Source: Polaribacter aestuariivivens (GTDB lineage Bacteria > Bacteroidota > Bacteroidia > Flavobacteriales > Flavobacteriaceae). From it: DNA of 64,000 bases. A model generated the notes under the pieces. That model saw only the letters and a program-made list of their open reading frames with translations, did not search any database and was not told the DNA's origin. A program made the position numbers and the translations under genes. The stretch covers positions 62,001-126,000 of the forward strand of contig NZ_VANR01000001.1 of assembly GCF_005885675.1 (NCBI RefSeq). Direction: 5' to 3'. Positions 1-9,300 of the stretch are shown one piece after another; position 1 is the first letter of the stretch, and every line of letters begins with the position of its first letter.

Positions 1-35
1 TAGTTTTTATTAAAATTTATAAAAATTATTTAATT

Positions 36-299
36 ATGAAAAAAGTGTTATTAACATTAACATTTGTAGGGCTATTACTTACCAGTTGCCAACCAGTAAA
101 AACAGAGTTAGAACATTATGAGTCTAACAAAGCTGTCGTTGAAAAAGAGTTTCCAAATTATCATATCACTTCATTTAGGCAGTTTAGCTATGTGTTTCAA
201 GTTTCAAATCCAGAACATGTAATTAAAGTAACTTTAGACAATGCAATAATTGTTAAACAAGATACTTTAAAGGTTTTTTCAACAATTTCAAAAAGATAA
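36..299 (+). CDS. Small putative lipoprotein, unknown function
   Basis: An 87-residue protein. It begins with a short charged segment, a hydrophobic stretch (residues 4-17) and a lipobox-like LLTSC with Cys at about residue 18, so it is probably exported and lipidated by Lgt/LspA. The mature part of about 70 residues is mixed charged and aromatic and matches no family I recognise. An ATG start fits the signal peptide. A clear intrinsic terminator follows at 351-380, which supports a real transcript. The gene stands alone at the left edge, so its upstream context is unknown. Confidence 0.6.
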   Translation: MKKVLLTLTFVGLLLTSCQPVKTELEHYESNKAVVEKEFPNYHITSFRQFSYVFQVSNPEHVIKVTLDNAIIVKQDTLKVFSTISKR

Positions 300-350
300 C
301 TACTCCCCAAAAGTACGTTTATAAATCATTTAATTTTTTTAAATGTATAT

Positions 351-380
351 AGAGTAACTATTTTAGTTACTCTTTTTTTA
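351..380 (+). terminator. Rho-independent terminator after the small lipoprotein gene
   Basis: A 10-bp perfect stem (AGAGTAACTA with TAGTTACTCT), a 3-nt loop and a run of T on the plus strand. Confidence 0.8.
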
Positions 381-433
381 TTTTCAAAAATCACAAATAT
401 TATAACTTTCCAAACAGAAGTTAAGTAAAACAA

Positions 434-459
434 AAAACCACACTAAAATAGTGTGGTTT
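434..459 (-). terminator. Terminator of the tRNA-Ser/tRNA-Arg transcript
   Basis: An 11-bp perfect stem (AAACCACACTA with TAGTGTGGTTT) with a 3-nt loop. Read on the minus strand it is followed by T residues. It lies just past the 3' end of tRNA-Arg. Confidence 0.8.
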
Positions 460-462
460 ATG

Positions 463-536
463 TGAGCCCTGAAGGATTCGAACCTTCGACCGCCTCCTTA
501 GAAGGGAGGTGCTCTATCCAGCTGAGCTAAGAGCCC
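463..536 (-). tRNA. tRNA-Arg (anticodon TCT)
   Basis: On the minus strand a 74-nt cloverleaf can be folded: acceptor GGGCTCT with AGGGCTC (including G-U pairs), D-arm TAGCTCAG, anticodon loop CTTCTAA with anticodon TCT (reads AGA), T-arm with GGTTCGAATCC, and discriminator A. CCA is not encoded. It lies 58 nt downstream of tRNA-Ser and upstream of a terminator, so the two are probably co-transcribed. Confidence 0.95.
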
Positions 537-559
537 TAATCAATACTTTTAAGAAATTC

Positions 560-584
560 AAACCCTTGAATAATACAAGGGTTT
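560..584 (-). other. Hairpin in the spacer between tRNA-Ser and tRNA-Arg
   Basis: A 9-bp perfect stem (AAACCCTTG with CAAGGGTTT) with a 7-nt loop. No convincing T-tract follows on the minus strand, so a processing or spacer hairpin is more likely than a terminator. Confidence 0.5.
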
Positions 585-594
585 GGTTTCTTAG

Positions 595-679
595 CGGAGA
601 AAGAGGGATTCGAACCCCCGGACCTGTTACAGTCAACAGTTTTCAAGACTGCCGCATTCGACCACTCTGCCATTTCTCC
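595..679 (-). tRNA. tRNA-Ser (anticodon TGA)
   Basis: An 85-nt class II tRNA on the minus strand: acceptor GGAGAAA with TTTCTCC, anticodon loop CTTGAAA with anticodon TGA (reads TCA), a long variable arm, T-arm GGTTCGAATCC and discriminator G. It is preceded by a TATATTTG promoter element at 714-721. Confidence 0.95.
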
Positions 680-713
680 AAGGGTCTCATCAGGTATTCC
701 CTGAATGCGGATG

Positions 714-721
714 CAAATATA
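714..721 (-). promoter_or_regulatory. -7 promoter element for the tRNA-Ser/tRNA-Arg unit
   Basis: The minus strand reads TATATTTG, a full match to the Bacteroidota -7 consensus TAnnTTTG, 35 nt before the tRNA-Ser 5' end. No clear -33 TTG is visible. The rest of the 240-bp gap to aroC shows only an inverted repeat (AGCTTTTTT/AAAAAAGCT, about 725-754) and the aroC promoter. Confidence 0.6.
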
Positions 722-889
722 TAAAGCTTTTTTAACTCCGTAAAATAAAAAAGCTATTATTTTTTATCTTTTTTGAATATCATTCATATATCAGCATATC
801 TTATTCATTGTCAGGCTGTATTATAATATTGAAAACTATAGAAATCATTATAAATATAGAAAAATAAAATTTTCTAATAATCACTTTAG

Positions 890-897
890 TATATTTG
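890..897 (+). promoter_or_regulatory. -7 promoter element for aroC
   Basis: TATATTTG is a full match to TAnnTTTG, 23 nt before the aroC ATG. The -33 region is only T-rich. Confidence 0.6.
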
Positions 898-920
898 TAA
901 TCTAAATAAAAGCAAAAATA

Positions 921-1985
921 ATGTCATTTAATTCTTTCGGAAACTTATTAAGAGTAACAACATATGGTGAATCTCATGGAACTGCAATAGGTGGTGTTAT
1001 AGATGGGTTTCCTGCGGGTTTAAAAGTTGATTTCGATGCAATTCAAGAAGAATTAAATAGACGTAAACCTGGACAGTCTAAAATAGTTACTCAAAGAAAA
1101 GAACCAGATGCTGTAGAATTTTTGTCAGGAATTTTCGAAGGAAAAACTACAGGAACTTCAATTGGTTTTATTATTAGAAATACAAATCAAAAAAGTAAAG
1201 ATTATAATCATAATACAAATATATACAGACCATCTCATGCAGATTATACGTATGATAAAAAATACGGAGTAAGAGATTACAGAGGTGGAGGAAGAAGTTC
1301 TGCGCGTGAAACCGCAAACTGGGTAGTAGCTGGTGCTTTGGCAAAACAATTAATTGCAAGTATTCATATAAATGCTTTTACCTCTTCTGTGGGTGATATT
1401 TTTATTGATAAACCGTATCAAGAGTTAGATTTTTCTAAAACTGAAAACAATGTTGTTCGATGTCCTGATGAGTCTTCAGCTGAAAAAATGATTGATAAAA
1501 TTAAAGAAATTAGAAAAGCTGGAGATACTATTGGAGGTACAATTACTTGTGTTGCACAAAATGTTCCTGTCGGTTTAGGTGAACCTATTTTCAATAAATT
1601 ACATGCGGAGCTAGGAAAAGCAATGCTATCTATAAACGCTGTAAAAGGTTTTGAATTTGGAAGCGGATTTTGTGGTGCAAAAATGAAAGGCTCTGAGCAT
1701 AATGATGTTTTTGATGCTGATGGATCTACAAAAACAAACCTTTCTGGTGGAATTCAAGGTGGAATTAGTAATGGAATGGACATTTATTTTAGAGTCGCTT
1801 TTAAACCTGTAGCAACAATTATGAGTTCTCAGCAAACTATAAATTCTGATTTTGAAGTTACTGAAATCACTGGAAAAGGCAGGCATGATCCTTGTGTTGT
1901 TCCTAGAGCTGTTCCCATAATAGAAGCAATGACTGCTTTGGTTTTAGCCGATTTTTACTTATTAAACAAAACAAGAAAAGTATAA
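921..1985 (+). CDS. aroC: Chorismate synthase
   Basis: Converts 5-enolpyruvylshikimate-3-phosphate to chorismate, the last common step of aromatic amino acid, folate and quinone synthesis; it needs reduced FMN. The 354-residue length is normal. Family signatures are visible: GESHG (16-20), RPSHAD (103-108), [11 protein letters not shown] (121-131) and the C-terminal [11 protein letters not shown] block. It is cytosolic and homotetrameric in characterised members. The ATG start follows a good -7 element by a short leader. It appears monocistronic, ending in a hairpin that overlaps the stop codon. Confidence 0.97.
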   Translation: MSFNSFGNLLRVTTYGESHGTAIGGVIDGFPAGLKVDFDAIQEELNRRKPGQSKIVTQRKEPDAVEFLSGIFEGKTTGTSIGFIIRNTNQKSKDYNHNTNIYRPSHADYTYDKKYGVRDYRGGGRSSARETANWVVAGALAKQLIASIHINAFTSSVGDIFIDKPYQELDFSKTENNVVRCPDESSAEKMIDKIKEIRKAGDTIGGTITCVAQNVPVGLGEPIFNKLHAELGKAMLSINAVKGFEFGSGFCGAKMKGSEHNDVFDADGSTKTNLSGGIQGGISNGMDIYFRVAFKPVATIMSSQQTINSDFEVTEITGKGRHDPCVVPRAVPIIEAMTALVLADFYLLNKTRKV

Positions 1986-2006
1986 AAATATCTTATTATA
2001 CTTTTT
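1976..2006 (+). terminator. Probable terminator of aroC
   Basis: Stem AAAGTATA with TATACTTT, with extra A-T pairs outside, overlapping the aroC stop codon and followed by T residues. The stem is AT-rich, so strength is uncertain. Confidence 0.5.
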
Positions 2007-2058
2007 GTAAAAAACTTTATTTAAAAATTTTAATACAATTTAATTTATTCAATATAAA

Positions 2059-2066
2059 TAAGTTTG
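2059..2066 (+). promoter_or_regulatory. -7 promoter element for the acyltransferase/esterase pair
   Basis: TAAGTTTG matches TAnnTTTG. A transcript starting just downstream would carry two ATG codons (2085 and 2098), neither in frame with the gene that follows. Confidence 0.5.
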
Positions 2067-2113
2067 TTTTATTTTTAATATTATATGAGTACATTTAATG
2101 CAAACAAAAAAAA

Positions 2114-3208
2114 TTGAATCCTAAAAGGCTCTTTTTTATTGATATTATTCGTGCTTTTGCAATATTAATGATGCTTCAAGGGCATTTTGTTGACACACTT
2201 TTATCTAATAATTATCGAGATTTAAATTCAACTCCATTTATAATCTGGACCTATTTCAGGGGAATTACTGCTCCTACTTTTTTTACAATTTCTGGCTTAA
2301 TATTTACTTATTTGCTCTTAAAAGCCAAAGTAAGAGGTGAAGAAAAAGTAAGAATGAGAAAAGGGTTGCTAAGAGGTCTGTTTTTAATTTTTGTAGGCTA
2401 TATTTTAAGAATTCCTTTCTTAAGATGGCTTCAAGGAAATTTTAATTCCTATTTTTTAGTGGTTGATGTTTTACAATGCATAGGTTTGAGTTTAATCATA
2501 ATTATAATATTATATTATTTATCAGCAAAAAAAACGTTTATTTTTTCCTTAATAACATTTATATTGGGGCTTGTTATTTTTGTAACTGAACCATTGTACA
2601 GAACATTAAATATTGAAAACATACCTATTTTATTTCAAAACTATATTTCTAAAAAAAATGGTTCTGTTTTTACAATTATACCATGGTTTGGTTATGTAGC
2701 ATTTGGGGCATTCTTAGCAACAATTTTTCATAAATTTTTAATAAAAAAATATTTTAAAAAAATTATAATTTTTTTATTCCTGTTTTCTGGAATCATACTC
2801 ATATTTTACTCTTCATACTTGTTATGTGAGCTTTCTAAAATTACACATATTCAACTATTTTTAGATGCAGCAAGTTATAATTATCTATTTACTAGGTTAG
2901 GAAATGTATTTATATATTTTGCATTATTTTATAGCTTTGAAAAATTTTTAAAATTTCCTCTTCTTTTAAAAATAGGTCAAAAAACACTATCTATATATGT
3001 TATTCATTTTATAATCATCTATGGAAGTTTTACCGGAATTGGTTTGAAAAATATTATTGGAAAAACATTAAATCCTAAACAGGTTATTGTTGGTGCTTGT
3101 CTTTTTTTAATTATAGTATGTTTCATTTCTTTCTATTATGTAAAAACAAATACATTTTTATACGCACAATTGAGAAAAGTATTTGATAAATTGAAAGGAA
3201 ATAAATAA
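2114..3208 (+). CDS. Multi-pass membrane acyltransferase-like protein (DUF1624 / HGSNAT-like)
   Basis: A 364-residue protein with about ten predicted membrane segments. The N-terminus (FIDIIRAFAILMMLQGHFVD) resembles the DUF1624/heparan-alpha-glucosaminide N-acetyltransferase family, in which a conserved His in the first helix (here about residue 24) is implicated in transmembrane acetyl transfer from acetyl-CoA to sugars. Substrate is unknown; a cell-envelope glycan is plausible. The frame opens only with TTG at 2114. ATGs at 2085 and 2098 are in other frames, and the 2098 ATG would join the frame if one A were lost from the A8 run at 2106-2113. The esterase gene follows after 19 nt, so acylation and deacylation of one substrate is a possible link. 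Confidence 0.7.
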   Translation: MNPKRLFFIDIIRAFAILMMLQGHFVDTLLSNNYRDLNSTPFIIWTYFRGITAPTFFTISGLIFTYLLLKAKVRGEEKVRMRKGLLRGLFLIFVGYILRIPFLRWLQGNFNSYFLVVDVLQCIGLSLIIIIILYYLSAKKTFIFSLITFILGLVIFVTEPLYRTLNIENIPILFQNYISKKNGSVFTIIPWFGYVAFGAFLATIFHKFLIKKYFKKIIIFLFLFSGIILIFYSSYLLCELSKITHIQLFLDAASYNYLFTRLGNVFIYFALFYSFEKFLKFPLLLKIGQKTLSIYVIHFIIIYGSFTGIGLKNIIGKTLNPKQVIVGACLFLIIVCFISFYYVKTNTFLYAQLRKVFDKLKGNK

Positions 3209-3227
3209 AAATTACGACTTAATAATT

Positions 3228-4112
3228 ATGAAGTTTCACTACGCCTTTCTATTGTTTTTTATATCTCATATAAGTATCTCACAAACATTATATTTAGATA
3301 AAGTTACTACCGTTTCAAAAAAAACTTACACTTATAAAAAAACGAAAAAACAAAAGCTAAAATTAGATTTCTACAAACCAAAAAGAGTAAAAGAAGAAGT
3401 CCCTTTAATTATTTATGTTCATGGAGGTGGTTTTTCTGGAGGAAAAAGAAATGACGAAAACACTGTAGCCTTTGCTAATAAATTAGCAGAGCGTGGTTAT
3501 GCAGTTGCATCAATTTCTTATAGATTGACAATGCAAAAACTTGGTTTTGGGTGTAACACAAGTTCTGAAGATAAAATCGAAGCTTTTAATAATGCTTCTG
3601 AAGATATTAGCTATGCTATTGATTATATTCTTAAAAATAAAAGAAAATTTAAAATTGATTCAAGTAAAATAATTTTAATAGGTACGAGTGCTGGTGCTGA
3701 GGCTATTTTAAACTTAGCATACATTTACGATAATAAAATATTGCCAGAAGATTTTAAATTTGCAGGAATTATAAGTATGGCAGGAGCATTAATTTCACTT
3801 GAAAAAATTACTTCTAAAAATGCTATTCCAATGCAACTTTTTCATGGTACAGATGATAGATTGGTACCTTACAACATAGCTCCTCATCACTATTGTAATG
3901 AAAAAGATAAAGGTTATTTAATGCTTTACGGCTCTAAAGCCATTGCTGATAAATTAAAAAAAATAGATAAATCATATTATTTATATACGATTAAAAATGG
4001 TGATCATAGTTGGTCTGGTAGACCAATGCAAGAATGTTTTAATGAAATTATTGATTTTTTATTTTATGATGTTTTAAAAAAAGAAAACAGACAAGCAGAG
4101 ATTGAAGTATAA
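3228..4112 (+). CDS. Exported alpha/beta-hydrolase, carboxylesterase-like
   Basis: A 294-residue protein with a signal peptide (residues 1-19, ending near ISQT), so probably periplasmic. Esterase/BD-FAE-type hydrolase motifs are present: oxyanion HGGGFSGG (65-72), nucleophile elbow GTSAG (Ser154), acid candidates in HGTDD (209-210) and a catalytic His candidate in NGDH (260). The catalytic triad is therefore complete. Substrate cannot be read from sequence; a lipid, aryl ester or acetylated sugar are all possible. It sits 19 nt after the acyltransferase and is probably in the same operon. It converges with the isocitrate dehydrogenase gene. Confidence 0.8.
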   Translation: MKFHYAFLLFFISHISISQTLYLDKVTTVSKKTYTYKKTKKQKLKLDFYKPKRVKEEVPLIIYVHGGGFSGGKRNDENTVAFANKLAERGYAVASISYRLTMQKLGFGCNTSSEDKIEAFNNASEDISYAIDYILKNKRKFKIDSSKIILIGTSAGAEAILNLAYIYDNKILPEDFKFAGIISMAGALISLEKITSKNAIPMQLFHGTDDRLVPYNIAPHHYCNEKDKGYLMLYGSKAIADKLKKIDKSYYLYTIKNGDHSWSGRPMQECFNEIIDFLFYDVLKKENRQAEIEV

Positions 4113-4141
4113 AAAAACAGCTGTAAAAATTACAACTGTTT
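4111..4141 (-). terminator. Terminator of the isocitrate dehydrogenase gene
   Basis: On the minus strand AAACAGTTGTAA pairs with TTACAGCTGTTT (12 bp with one G-U), has a 3-nt loop and is followed by T7. On the plus strand the same position is a C-A mismatch, so it works better for the minus gene. Confidence 0.75.
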
Positions 4142-4166
4142 ACAAAAACATTAACATGTACACTAT

Positions 4167-5681
4167 TTATTCTCCTTGTCCTAAAGAAAATCCTCTTTTA
4201 CCGTCAAACTCGTATAAATTTTCAGTTTTAATAATCTCAAAACCTTGGTCATGTAATTTTGATTGTAGAGCAAGAACTTTTTCAAAAGTTACAGGGTTAT
4301 ATATTTTTTCTCCATCAACTTTAGAATCCACATCAACAAACCTACATCTCCAATGATCTGTACAATAAGTTTCTGGTAATCCATTAGGAAAAACTTTTAC
4401 ACCTCTATTTGTAATCATCTTAAGCTTCATTTTAAATGAATCTAAACTTGATAAAGCATCACCAATTATTTTTGGATCATTTCCTTTCCAATTGATAAAA
4501 ACATCTACTCCAACTAAAACTTGTTTTTCTTCTTTCCTTTTATAAAGCGGTATTTCAATTTTTCCATTTCCGGAAGAAAAATTACTTATTGGTAATTTTG
4601 TAGGCTTTTTTCCCAAATTTTCAATAATTCTAGTTGCAAACTCACTTGTAGAAACAATTTCTTTAGTAATTTCTTCTTGATAAATATCAGCTGTATGATA
4701 ACCATCTTCTAAAGTTTTTAACCATGCATTTTTAACAATATCTGCAATTTTAGTTTTACCTACATGAGACAACATTAAAATTGAAGCATTAATTAAACCT
4801 GATGGATTTGCAATTTTTTGACCAGCAATATCTGGTGCAGAACCGTGTATTGCTTCAAACATTGCTACATTAGAGCCAATATTTGCTGAACCAGCCATAC
4901 CAACAGAGCCTGCAATTTCTGCAGCAATATCAGAAATAATATCTCCATATAAATTAGATGTTACAATAACATCATAGTTTTCTGGATTAGCTGCTAAGCG
5001 TGCAGAACCTATGTCTATAATTTGTGAATTATTTTCAATTTCTGGATACTCTAAAGCAATTTCTTTAAATACTTTATGAAATAATCCATCAGTTAATTTC
5101 ATAATATTATCTTTAACCATACAGGTTACTTTCTTTCTGCCATAAGCTTTTGCATATTCAAAAGCATATCTTACAATTTTTTCACAACCAGGTCTTGTAA
5201 TTAGCTTTAAACATTGCACTACATCTTGTGTTTGTTGATGTTCTATACCTGCATATAAATCTTCTTCATTTTCTCTTACAATTACAACGTCCATACCTGC
5301 AAAATTAGTTTCAACATAAGGAGCAAATGCACTTACAGGACGCACATTTGCAAACAATCCTAAAGATTTTCGAAGGGTTACATTTAAGCTTTTGTAACCT
5401 TTACCTTGTGGAGTTGTGATTGGTGCTTTTAAAATAATTTTATTTTTGTTTATAATTTCCCAAGCACTTTTTTCAATTCCTGACGAATTTCCAGACAAGT
5501 AAACTTTTTCTCCTAAATCAATTTTTTCTGGCTTTATGTTTGCACCAGCTGCGTGTAAAATTCGTAAAGTTGCATCCATTATTTCCGGACCAATTCCATC
5601 ACCATAAGCAACTGCAATGTTTGTTACATCTTTTTTTTGTGTTTTTACAAAATGATTTTGTGTTTTTATATTTTCCATCAT
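4167..5681 (-). CDS. icd: Isocitrate dehydrogenase, Thermus-type with C-terminal extension, NAD-like cofactor residues
   Basis: A 504-residue member of the isocitrate/isopropylmalate dehydrogenase superfamily; oxidative decarboxylation of isocitrate to 2-oxoglutarate in the TCA cycle. Motifs: GDGIGPE (27-33), substrate-loop SLNVTLRKSLGLFANVRP (98-115), RENEEDLYAGIE (136-147) and the metal-site region NLYGDIISD (243-251). The last ~150 residues form the extra domain known from the Thermus thermophilus enzyme. In the cofactor segment HGSAPDIAG (279-287), Asp-Ile occupies the site where NADP enzymes carry Lys-Tyr, which is the NAD/isopropylmalate-dehydrogenase pattern. A leuB-type enzyme is unlikely given the length and extension. 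Two tandem ATGs are possible starts. Monocistronic, with its own terminator. Confidence 0.85.
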   Translation of the reverse strand: MMENIKTQNHFVKTQKKDVTNIAVAYGDGIGPEIMDATLRILHAAGANIKPEKIDLGEKVYLSGNSSGIEKSAWEIINKNKIILKAPITTPQGKGYKSLNVTLRKSLGLFANVRPVSAFAPYVETNFAGMDVVIVRENEEDLYAGIEHQQTQDVVQCLKLITRPGCEKIVRYAFEYAKAYGRKKVTCMVKDNIMKLTDGLFHKVFKEIALEYPEIENNSQIIDIGSARLAANPENYDVIVTSNLYGDIISDIAAEIAGSVGMAGSANIGSNVAMFEAIHGSAPDIAGQKIANPSGLINASILMLSHVGKTKIADIVKNAWLKTLEDGYHTADIYQEEITKEIVSTSEFATRIIENLGKKPTKLPISNFSSGNGKIEIPLYKRKEEKQVLVGVDVFINWKGNDPKIIGDALSSLDSFKMKLKMITNRGVKVFPNGLPETYCTDHWRCRFVDVDSKVDGEKIYNPVTFEKVLALQSKLHDQGFEIIKTENLYEFDGKRGFSLGQGE

Positions 5682-5698
5682 ATAGTGTTTTAGTTATA

Positions 5699-5706
5699 CA
5701 AAGATG
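5699..5706 (-). promoter_or_regulatory. Possible -7 promoter element for the isocitrate dehydrogenase gene
   Basis: The minus strand reads CATCTTTG, one mismatch from TAnnTTTG, 17 nt before the start codon. The rest of the 230-bp gap is featureless AT-rich DNA up to the terminator at 5876-5904. Confidence 0.4.
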
Positions 5707-5875
5707 AAAATTATTATTTATATATTTTTATATATGTTTTTTATGTTTTACATAAAAATTATTTATAATTAAATAAATATTCATATATCTTTAAATTTAA
5801 AATACAAGAAGTTAGAATAAATTATTTAAAGATAAGTTTATAAGTTACAAGTAAGTGATAATTGAATTTAAAATA

Positions 5876-5904
5876 AAAAAACCAAATCTTTCTGATTTGG
5901 TTTT
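5876..5904 (-). terminator. Terminator of the rpoBC-DUF3467 unit
   Basis: An 11-bp perfect stem (AAAACCAAATC with GATTTGGTTTT), a 5-nt loop, then T-rich sequence on the minus strand, just downstream of the DUF3467 stop. Confidence 0.85.
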
Positions 5905-5911
5905 CTTTATT

Positions 5912-6223
5912 TTAAGCCTGACCAGTAGGTCCAAAATTCATTGGAATTGGAGGTTGTTCGTAATCTTTAATTTCACCATGTTGCTGTTCAAATTTTCGAA
6001 CATTATCTGCTAAAGCTTTTGATAATCTTTTTGCATGCTGAGGCGTTAATATGATTCTAGATTTTACTTTTGCTTTTGGTACACCTGGCATTATATTTAT
6101 AAAATCTACAATAAATTCTGAAATAGAATGGTTGATAATTGCCAAATTAGAATAAGTTCCTTCAGCTATTTCTTGATCTAATTCTATATTTAATTGTCCT
6201 TCTTTATTTTGATTTTCTTCCAT
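5912..6223 (-). CDS. DUF3467 family protein
   Basis: A 103-residue soluble protein with an acidic N-terminus, the motif region IMPGVPKAKVKSRIILTPQH (about 44-63) typical of DUF3467, and a Pro/Gly-rich tail. No biochemical function is known to me. It lies 114 nt downstream of rpoC, and in Bacteroidota this family commonly follows rpoC, which suggests co-regulation with RNA polymerase. A long hairpin (6263-6313) separates it from rpoC and may set its expression lower. Confidence 0.85.
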   Translation of the reverse strand: MEENQNKEGQLNIELDQEIAEGTYSNLAIINHSISEFIVDFINIMPGVPKAKVKSRIILTPQHAKRLSKALADNVRKFEQQHGEIKDYEQPPIPMNFGPTGQA

Positions 6224-6262
6224 AATTTAGTTTTATTTCTAAATGAATAACTGTAAAAATAA

Positions 6263-6313
6263 AAAAGTTGAATTGAATACTATAATTAATTTACAGTAAA
6301 CAATTCAACTTTT
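6263..6313 (-). terminator. Terminator or attenuator between rpoC and DUF3467
   Basis: A 13-bp perfect stem (AAAAGTTGAATTG with CAATTCAACTTTT) with a 25-nt AT-rich loop and T-rich 3' flank on the minus strand. An alternative pair (ACTGTAA at 6250-6256 with TTACAGT at 6291-6297) overlaps the loop. The long loop suggests partial termination or processing. Confidence 0.6.
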
Positions 6314-6337
6314 AAAATATTAACGTTTCAACGTTTA

Positions 6338-9300
6338 TTAGAAACTTTGTTCTATTTCGTCTTTTGGTCCAACAATAATCTTATCGTAAGCTCTCATTCC
6401 TGTTCCTGCTGGTATTTTCTTACCTACAATTACATTCTCTTTTAAGCCTTCTAAAGTATCAATTTTTCCATTTACAGCTGCTTCGTTTAATACTTTTGTA
6501 GTTTCTTGGAAAGAAGCTGCAGATATAAACGATTTAGTTTGTAATGACGCTCTTGTAATACCTTGCAATACTTGTTCAGCTGTTGCTGGTCTTGCATCTC
6601 TTGCTGTAACTAAGTTACTATCATTTCTTCTTAACAAAGAATTTTCATCTCTTAATTGACGAGCAGAAATAATTTGACCTGGTTTTAAGTTTTCTGAATC
6701 TCCAGCATCTTCAACAACTTTCATTCCGTAAATTGCATCGTTTTCTTCGATAAAGTCGTTTTTATGAATTAATTGATTCTCTAAGAACAATGTATCTCCT
6801 GAATCTATAATTCTAACTTTACGCATCATTTGACGTACAACAACTTCGAAATGTTTGTCGTTAATTTTTACACCTTGTAAACGATATACTTCTTGTATTT
6901 CATTTACTAAATATTCTTGTACTGCAGATGGCCCTTTAATTCTTAAAATATCTGAAGGAGTTGTTGCCCCATCAGACAATGGCATACCTGCTTTAATAAA
7001 GTCGTTTTCTTGAACTAATATTTGGTTAGAAAGTTTTACTAAATACTTACTAATATCTCCAGTTTTAGATTCAACAATAATTTCTCTATTTCCACGCTTA
7101 ATTTTACCGAAAGAAACAACACCATCAATCTCAGAAACTACAGATGGATTAGAAGGATTACGTGCTTCAAATAACTCAGTTACACGTGGTAAACCTCCTG
7201 TAATATCTCCTGCTTTACCAGATTTTCTTGGAATTTTAACTAATGTTTTACCACTTTCTACAGCCTCTCCATCATCTACCATTAAGTGCGCACCTACAGG
7301 TAAACTATAAGAACGTAAAGCATTACCGTCTTTATCTTCAATAATTAACGAAGCAATGATTTTCTTGTTTTTAGAATCTGTAATTACTTTCTCTTGGAAA
7401 CCTGTTTGTTCATCAATTTCTACAGCATAGTTCATACCTTGCTCTAAATTGTCAAACTTCACTTTTCCTGCGAATTCAGAAACTATTACACCATTAAATG
7501 GATCCCATTGTACAATAACGTCACCTTTTTTGATGGTTTTTCTATCTTTATCAAAGATAATTGAACCATAAGGTATGATGTTTGTACTTTGTGTGATTCC
7601 TGTTTTCTTATCAATAATTTTAATTTCTGCAGTTCTAGAAATAACAATATCAACATCGTTTCCATCATTATCTTTTCCAACAACAGTTCTTAAATCATCA
7701 ATAACTACATTACCATCAAACTTTGCAACTAACTTATTGTCTTCAGAAATGTTTCCTGCAACCCCTCCAACGTGGAAAGTACGTAATGTTAATTGTGTAC
7801 CAGGTTCTCCAATAGATTGTGCTGCAATTACACCAACTGCTTCACCAATTTGTATTTTGTTAAGTGTAGATAAACTTTGTCCATAACACTTAGCACAAAT
7901 ACCTTTAGAAGATTCACAAGATAATGGAGATCTTACTTCGATACTATCAATTCCAGATTTTTCTACTGCAATTGCTAATTGTGATGTTATTGGTTGATTT
8001 GCTTCTAAAAGTAAATCGTCTGTTACAGGATGATAAACATTGTTTAAAGAAATTCTACCTTCAATTCTATCTGATAAAGATTCTACAATTTCATCATTTT
8101 TTCTTAATGGAGCTACCTCTAATCCTCTTAAAGTACCACAGTCTTCTTCATTAATAATAACGTCTTGAGAAACATCTACTAATCTACGTGTTAAGTAACC
8201 TGCATCTGCCGTTTTTAAAGCGGTATCTGCTAATCCTTTACGAGCACCGTGAGTTGAGATAAAATATTCTAAAATTGATAAACCTTCTTTAAAGTTAGAA
8301 AGAATTGGGTTTTCAATAATTTCTCCACCACCAGCAGTCGATTTTTTAGGCTTCGCCATTAATCCACGCATACCAGTTAACTGACGAATTTGCTCTTTAG
8401 ATCCACGTGCTCCAGAATCTAACATCATATATACTGAGTTAAATCCTTGTTGGTCTTCACGTAAATTTTTCATAGATAATTCAGTTAATCTGTTGTTGGT
8501 AGATCCCCAAACATCAATTACCTGATTGTAACGCTCTTTTTGCGTTAGCATACCCATGTTATAGTTTCCTACGATGATATCTACTTCTTTATTAGCTTCA
8601 TCAATCATAGATTGTTTTTCATCAGGAATAATAATATCTCCTAATGAGAATGATAAACCACCTTGGAAGGCAAATTTATAACCCATGTTTTTTATTTCAT
8701 CTAAGAAAGCTCCTGTTGTTGGAATATCTGTGGCTTTTAAAATACCTCCAATAATTCCACGTAAATTTTTCTTAGTTAAAACTTCATTAATATAACCAGC
8801 AGCAGCAGGAACTTTTTCATTAAATAAAACTCTACCAACAGTAGTTTTTATAATTTTAGTTACTTGCTCTCCGTTTTCATCAATATCTTGGGTTCTTACT
8901 TTAATACCAGCATTTAAATCTACCTTTTCTTCGTTAAAAGCAATGGTAACTTCTTCTGGTGAATAGAAAGTTAATCCTTCTCCTTTAATTTTTACTTCTG
9001 GAGTAGAAATTCTTTCTTTTGTCATATAGTAAAGACCCAAAACCATATCTTGAGAAGGTACAGTTACTGGAGCACCATTTGCTGGGTTTAAGATATTATG
9101 AGAAGCCAACATTAATAATTGTGCTTCTAAAATAGCTTCTGGCCCTAATGGTAAATGAACCGCCATTTGATCTCCATCAAAATCTGCATTAAATGCAGAA
9201 CATGATAATGGATGTAATTGTATAGCTTTCCCTTCAATTAACTTTGGTTGGAAAGCTTGAATACCAAGTCTGTGTAATGTAGGAGCTCTGTTTAATAAAA

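Noticed and set aside
509..724. 71-residue frame across the two tRNAs
   Set aside because: It overlaps tRNA-Arg and tRNA-Ser and is an artefact of the tRNA sequences.
4102..4356. 84-residue plus-strand frame after the esterase
   Set aside because: It runs antisense through the isocitrate dehydrogenase 3' end and its terminator, with no family resemblance.
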